Source: Marinobacterium_A aestuariivivens
GTDB taxonomy: Bacteria; Pseudomonadota; Gammaproteobacteria; Pseudomonadales; Balneatricaceae
Reading direction: 5' to 3'
DNA length: 64,000 nt
NCBI RefSeq assembly: GCF_042661465.1
Contig: NZ_JBHSWE010000001.1
Coordinates: 5,022,001-5,086,000 of the forward strand
Below the pieces are notes generated by a model. The model did not search any database, was not told where the DNA came from, and saw only the letters and a program-made list of their open reading frames with translations. This document shows, in pieces, positions 60,871 to 64,000 of the stretch (position 1 is its first letter; every line of letters begins with the position of its first letter). A program made the position numbers and the translations under genes.

Positions 60871-61560
60871 TCATTGCTTGATTTCAGACACAGAAAGCAC
60901 GGAAATAACCTTCTGGTGATGCCCACTCCAGACGTACCGGAAGTGCTGACCCTGCACCGGGATGGTGACCGCCTTGGGGCGAAACGCCGCAACGCACTCA
61001 CCGCCATCATGACGGACACTGCGATACAGCAGGCCGTTGCTGCCGCTCTCTCTCAGCACTTTTGCAAAGGCCTGTGGCGCATCATATGAATCCGGATCGT
61101 ACAGCTCTCCATACCCGACATCCCGTACATCATGCAGCTCCAATGCGACTTTGTTGATGTACTGCCGCATTGTCAGCTCGGTGTCGTGTTCCCGGGTAGC
61201 AGACAGGAATCGTTCACGGTGATAGACCGTTTCGGCAATTGCCGTTTCCAGGTCGCGGGCCCCGTAGTACACGCCGTAGCGCCCACCGGTGAAGCGACTG
61301 GGCAGACCTGTGTGCGTGAACGCAGCCATTACCGGCGTCGATCCCGGTCCTGCTATGCGCTCATCGGCAGGCACCAGGGTCAGGTCTCCCACTTCATCCC
61401 GTAGCCGGTCATTGGTCAGGGCTTCGATCGCATAGATGATTTCGAGGTCTTCGGGATCGGCAACGGTCTCGAACAGACCAATCGGCGGGAAGTGACTGGG
61501 AACCAGCCGATGAAGTCGTTCCCAGTCCGGCAATACCTGTTTTGGCTCCAAATCCATCAT
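60871..61560 (-). CDS. RES-domain toxin of a type II toxin-antitoxin pair (229 aa)
   Basis: RES toxins degrade NAD+ in the cytoplasm. The RES arrangement is visible: SRFTGGRYGVYYGARDLETAIAETVYHRERFL near the middle, and SNGLLYRSVRHDGGECVAAFRP with the later Ser. It overlaps its upstream antitoxin gene by ATGA, so the two are translationally coupled. Length and order fit the RES-Xre systems. Confidence 0.88.
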   Translation of the reverse strand: MMDLEPKQVLPDWERLHRLVPSHFPPIGLFETVADPEDLEIIYAIEALTNDRLRDEVGDLTLVPADERIAGPGSTPVMAAFTHTGLPSRFTGGRYGVYYGARDLETAIAETVYHRERFLSATREHDTELTMRQYINKVALELHDVRDVGYGELYDPDSYDAPQAFAKVLRESGSNGLLYRSVRHDGGECVAAFRPKAVTIPVQGQHFRYVWSGHHQKVISVLSVSEIKQ

Positions 61561-61949
61561 CAGCCTCGCATGGCATCCAGATAGCGACGTACGTCTGCCA
61601 GGTTGATGACACTGCCCTTGAGCATCACGCCCAATGCAGACTCTCCGCCAAAGTCGCGGTTCGGCTTCCTGGGCCAGGCATTTGCCTGATCTTCTGTCGG
61701 GAAGAGCAAGCGCAGCGCCTTGTAGATCCCCATCACATAGGAGATCCGCTCCAGCGTGTCCTTGGGGATGACGGGCCCGTCACCATTGCGCCACTTGTAG
61801 AAGGTTGAACGCGCAGGATCACCGAGCAAGGTCATCTCATCCTGGGATGAAAGCCCCCACTCCTTTGCGATATTGAAAAAGACCTTGAGGGCCGTGTTGG
61901 ATACGACCTTCGGGTCTTTTTGATCCAGGATGTCTCTTGCTGCCAGCAT
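61560..61949 (-). CDS. Xre/MbcA/ParS-type antitoxin (129 aa)
   Basis: The N-terminal Xre-like helix-turn-helix (GLSSQDEMTLLGDPARSTFYKWRNGD) is followed by the DUF2384 toxin-binding domain (ERISYVMGIYKALRLLFP, WPRKPNRDFGGESALGVML). ATG 61949 has GAGGGG seven bases upstream. An alternative ATG 61967 would leave a leader of only about 16 bases and no good ribosome site. It neutralises the overlapping RES toxin and probably represses its own promoter. Confidence 0.88.
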   Translation of the reverse strand: MLAARDILDQKDPKVVSNTALKVFFNIAKEWGLSSQDEMTLLGDPARSTFYKWRNGDGPVIPKDTLERISYVMGIYKALRLLFPTEDQANAWPRKPNRDFGGESALGVMLKGSVINLADVRRYLDAMRG

Positions 61950-61989
61950 GGCACGCCCCTCTTGCATAGCTGTCTACCAATCTTTCCTG

Positions 61990-62018
61990 ATTATAGTCCC
62001 CACAGGGACGAAATACAA
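61990..62018 (-). promoter_or_regulatory. Sigma-70 promoter with inverted-repeat operator for the RES-Xre operon
   Basis: On the minus strand, TTGTAT (62013-62018) and TATAAT (61990-61995) are separated by 17 bases. The spacer contains GTCCC-N4-GGGAC (61996-62009), an inverted repeat placed for repression by the antitoxin. Confidence 0.65.
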
Positions 62019-62165
62019 AACCAATCCACAAGAAAACAGGCAAGGATGTGTAGGTGTTCTAGTTGGTGCTACTTGGACGCTATGGACGGTGCCGCCACAA
62101 TGCCCCCAAAGCGCACCTGGTTTAAATCGCCGGTGTACAGCTATTTCGCACCGGCTCCGCTAAAC

Positions 62166-62435
62166 CTATTTACCCTGTGTCCGCTCCGGATGTGTCGCCA
62201 CGAAATGCACCAGTACCTTGCGCAACGCATCCGCATGTTGGTGGTTACCCTGCCTCTGGGCTTTCTTGATGTCATCCAGAATGATGCTCTTGATCCGGCG
62301 TTCCTGCCGGTGCGTGATGAGGTACTGCCCCAATGCCATCGCTGCGATGGGTTCCAGGTGTTCGTGTTCGGCGATGGCTTCGATTTCCTCCTCCGACAAT
62401 CCGCACATGTCGAGGCACTCTTGATAGGTCAACAT
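62166..62435 (-). CDS. Small conserved-type cytosolic protein, unknown function (89 aa)
   Basis: ATG 62435 has GGAGGC upstream. The sequence MLTYQECLDMCGLSEEEIEAIAEHEHLEPIAAMALGQYL resembles a small helical protein widespread in proteobacteria. The rest is basic and helical (HRQERRIKSIILDDIKKAQRQGN), ending HPERTQGK. No function is assigned. It lies between the toxin-antitoxin pair and the GGDEF-EAL gene. Confidence 0.65.
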   Translation of the reverse strand: MLTYQECLDMCGLSEEEIEAIAEHEHLEPIAAMALGQYLITHRQERRIKSIILDDIKKAQRQGNHQHADALRKVLVHFVATHPERTQGK

Positions 62436-62655
62436 TGTTTGCCTCCTTCAGCTGCTTCAAGGCGTCCTGAGCCTGACATTTCCCGTCCCTGCTATCAGTC
62501 TACGCGATGCAGACGAAGCGGGCCGTATATCTGGATTGACTTGTGTTCAAGAGGCTCGAGGGGTGGCTGCCACGTATCCAAGGTACAGGTTGGGTGGACC
62601 TGGCCCGCTTCGGATGGGCTTTGCCCCGCGGGCAGGAGAACAGGACAGTTGGCGA

Positions 62656-64000
62656 TTACCGGTCTTTAAGCTGGTCTGCGAACGGATCCGATGAGGCCAA
62701 CAACAGGCTCAACTGTTGCGCCTCCACCGGTCGGTGGAAGTAGTATCCCTGAACTAGCGGACACCCGGCTTGTTTCACGAATGCCATCTGCTCCCGGGTT
62801 TCCACCCCTTCTGCCACCACCGTCAACCCCAGATGCTGCGCGATTGAGATCACGGATCGAACAATGGCGATACTGTCCTTCCCCTGGGGCAAATCCTCGA
62901 CAAACTCCCGGTCGATCTTCAAGGCGTCCACCGGAAATCGCTTGAGATAGCTCAGGCTGGAGTAGCCTGTCCCGAAGTCATCGAGGGATATCCGGATACC
63001 GGCATCGGAAAGCGTGTGGATGATCCTCCATGTCTCGTCCTGATCGTGCAGCAGTGCGGATTCTGTTATCTCTATTTCCAGGGATGCCGGCGCCATTTCG
63101 TGTGCATTCAGCGCGCTGGTGATCAACAGCGGCAGATTCCGCTGCCGGAACTGAAAGGGTGAAACATTGATGGCCATGCGTGGCGTAATTTGCGCCCCCA
63201 GGTCGGACACCCAGGCTTTGTGCTGTCGGCATGCTTCCGTTAATGCCCACTGGCCGATCGGCAATATCAGCCCCGACTCCTCCGCGATCGGAATAAACTC
63301 CGGAGGAGGGACCGGGCCGAACTCGGGGTCTGTCCAACGTATCAGAGCTTCCACCGCCACGATTTCGCCACTGCGCAGATCGACCTGGGGCTGATAGTGC
63401 AAAGCGAACTCCCCATGCTCAGTGGCTCGGCGCAACGCCCTTTCCATCCGAGTGCGCTGATGCATCTTCTCGCGCATCTTGGGGTCGAATAGCTCCAGGG
63501 TTTTGCCCCCACCTTGCTTGGCATGATGCATCGCCAGACTGGCACTTCGTTGTAACTGGTCGATATTGTCTCCATGCAGAGGCGAGACACTGACCCCTGC
63601 ACTTGCGCCAATACAGAGGTCGTATCCCGAAACGGAATATGGCCCCTGGAAACAGGTAAAAATGCTCTGCACCGAATCGTTGAGCGCCTGCTGGTCACCT
63701 ATGTCAGGTATGACGACAGCGAAATCGTCACCGGCAAGGCGCGCCACCAGGTTATCGGGTCCGGCGCACTCGGTTAGCCGCCGGGCTACGTCTCGCAGTA
63801 GCTGGTCACCTGCATCGCTGCCAAAGCCGTGGTTGATCTCGCGGAACCCGTCCAGGTTGATATGCATGATTCCCGTCATACGACCGTTATCTGCTCCACG
63901 AGCGATGGCCTGATGCAGATGCCGCATATACAGTGCCCGATTCGGCAATGAGGTCACCTCATCATACTTGGTGAGGTAGTCCAGCTGAGCTTCCACTTCG
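62656..64000 (-). CDS. GGDEF-EAL domain protein (partial, degenerate GGDEF)
   Basis: The gene continues past the right edge. The visible part starts in the GGDEF domain (DYLTKYDEVTSLPNRALY). The signature reads LAGDDFAVVI, not GG(D/E)EF, so diguanylate cyclase activity is unlikely. The EAL domain is complete, with VEALIRW, MAINVSPFQF, ESALLHD, DDFGTGYSSLSYLKRFPVDALKID and VVAEGVE, so c-di-GMP phosphodiesterase activity is expected. Upstream sensor domains are outside the window. Confidence 0.9.
   Translation of the reverse strand, partial: EVEAQLDYLTKYDEVTSLPNRALYMRHLHQAIARGADNGRMTGIMHINLDGFREINHGFGSDAGDQLLRDVARRLTECAGPDNLVARLAGDDFAVVIPDIGDQQALNDSVQSIFTCFQGPYSVSGYDLCIGASAGVSVSPLHGDNIDQLQRSASLAMHHAKQGGGKTLELFDPKMREKMHQRTRMERALRRATEHGEFALHYQPQVDLRSGEIVAVEALIRWTDPEFGPVPPPEFIPIAEESGLILPIGQWALTEACRQHKAWVSDLGAQITPRMAINVSPFQFRQRNLPLLITSALNAHEMAPASLEIEITESALLHDQDETWRIIHTLSDAGIRISLDDFGTGYSSLSYLKRFPVDALKIDREFVEDLPQGKDSIAIVRSVISIAQHLGLTVVAEGVETREQMAFVKQAGCPLVQGYYFHRPVEAQQLSLLLASSDPFADQLKDR

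Overview
This window reads as chromosome of a GC-rich gammaproteobacterium. Supporting genes are a full-length cobalamin-dependent MetH, a PanP-type aspartate decarboxylase of the Vibrio/Alteromonas kind, PrpE, OmpW, a LexA-boxed umuDC operon, and dispersed REP-like palindromes beginning GTAGGAGC. I cannot name the species. No tRNA, rRNA or CRISPR array was recognised.

Core metabolism, 1-22 kb. A TRAP permease tail is followed by lhgO, a FadE-like acyl-CoA dehydrogenase, an aconitase-family protein, metH, panP and prpE. A cyclic-di-GMP-I riboswitch then precedes a secreted metzincin protease. After it come an SDR, an AEC permease and an OmpR/histidine-kinase pair divergent from a secreted HbpS/GlcG-type haem-binding protein.

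GlcNAc module, 22-30.6 kb. A GntR/UTRA regulator and a sugar ABC transporter (ATPase, two permeases, binding protein) lie on the minus strand. They are divergent from nagB-nagK-nagA. The shared intergenic region holds DasR/NagR-like boxes. Together they import an amino sugar, phosphorylate it (NagK), deacetylate it (NagA) and deaminate it (NagB).

30.8-36.5 kb holds small membrane and secreted proteins, a berberine-bridge-type flavoprotein, OmpW, an AraC regulator and a subtilase-like protein.

Mobile/defence island, about 36.6-62.5 kb. It opens with a tyrosine recombinase, and the REP-like repeats of the left part stop here. Contents in order: a DUF6933-like gene, type I restriction-modification (hsdR-hsdS-hsdM), a GIY-YIG protein, an AT-rich 673-aa orphan with a PD-(D/E)xK signature, a CoiA-like protein, a 1070-aa PLD plus SF2 helicase, SOS-controlled umuDC, a 758-aa ankyrin protein with a HicA-like partner, and two 46-aa paralogues resembling the seed-maturation-protein (SMP) motif. 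After these come a full IS256-family element inside an IS66 remnant, an IS3 remnant, and a RES/Xre toxin-antitoxin pair. The window ends in a GGDEF-EAL protein.

Data quality. At 22 sites in 15 genes the reading frame breaks. Each break is explained by a missing G/C (once A/T) base, usually in a short homopolymer run; one needs two bases. These look like consensus errors, so the affected genes are annotated as single CDSs.
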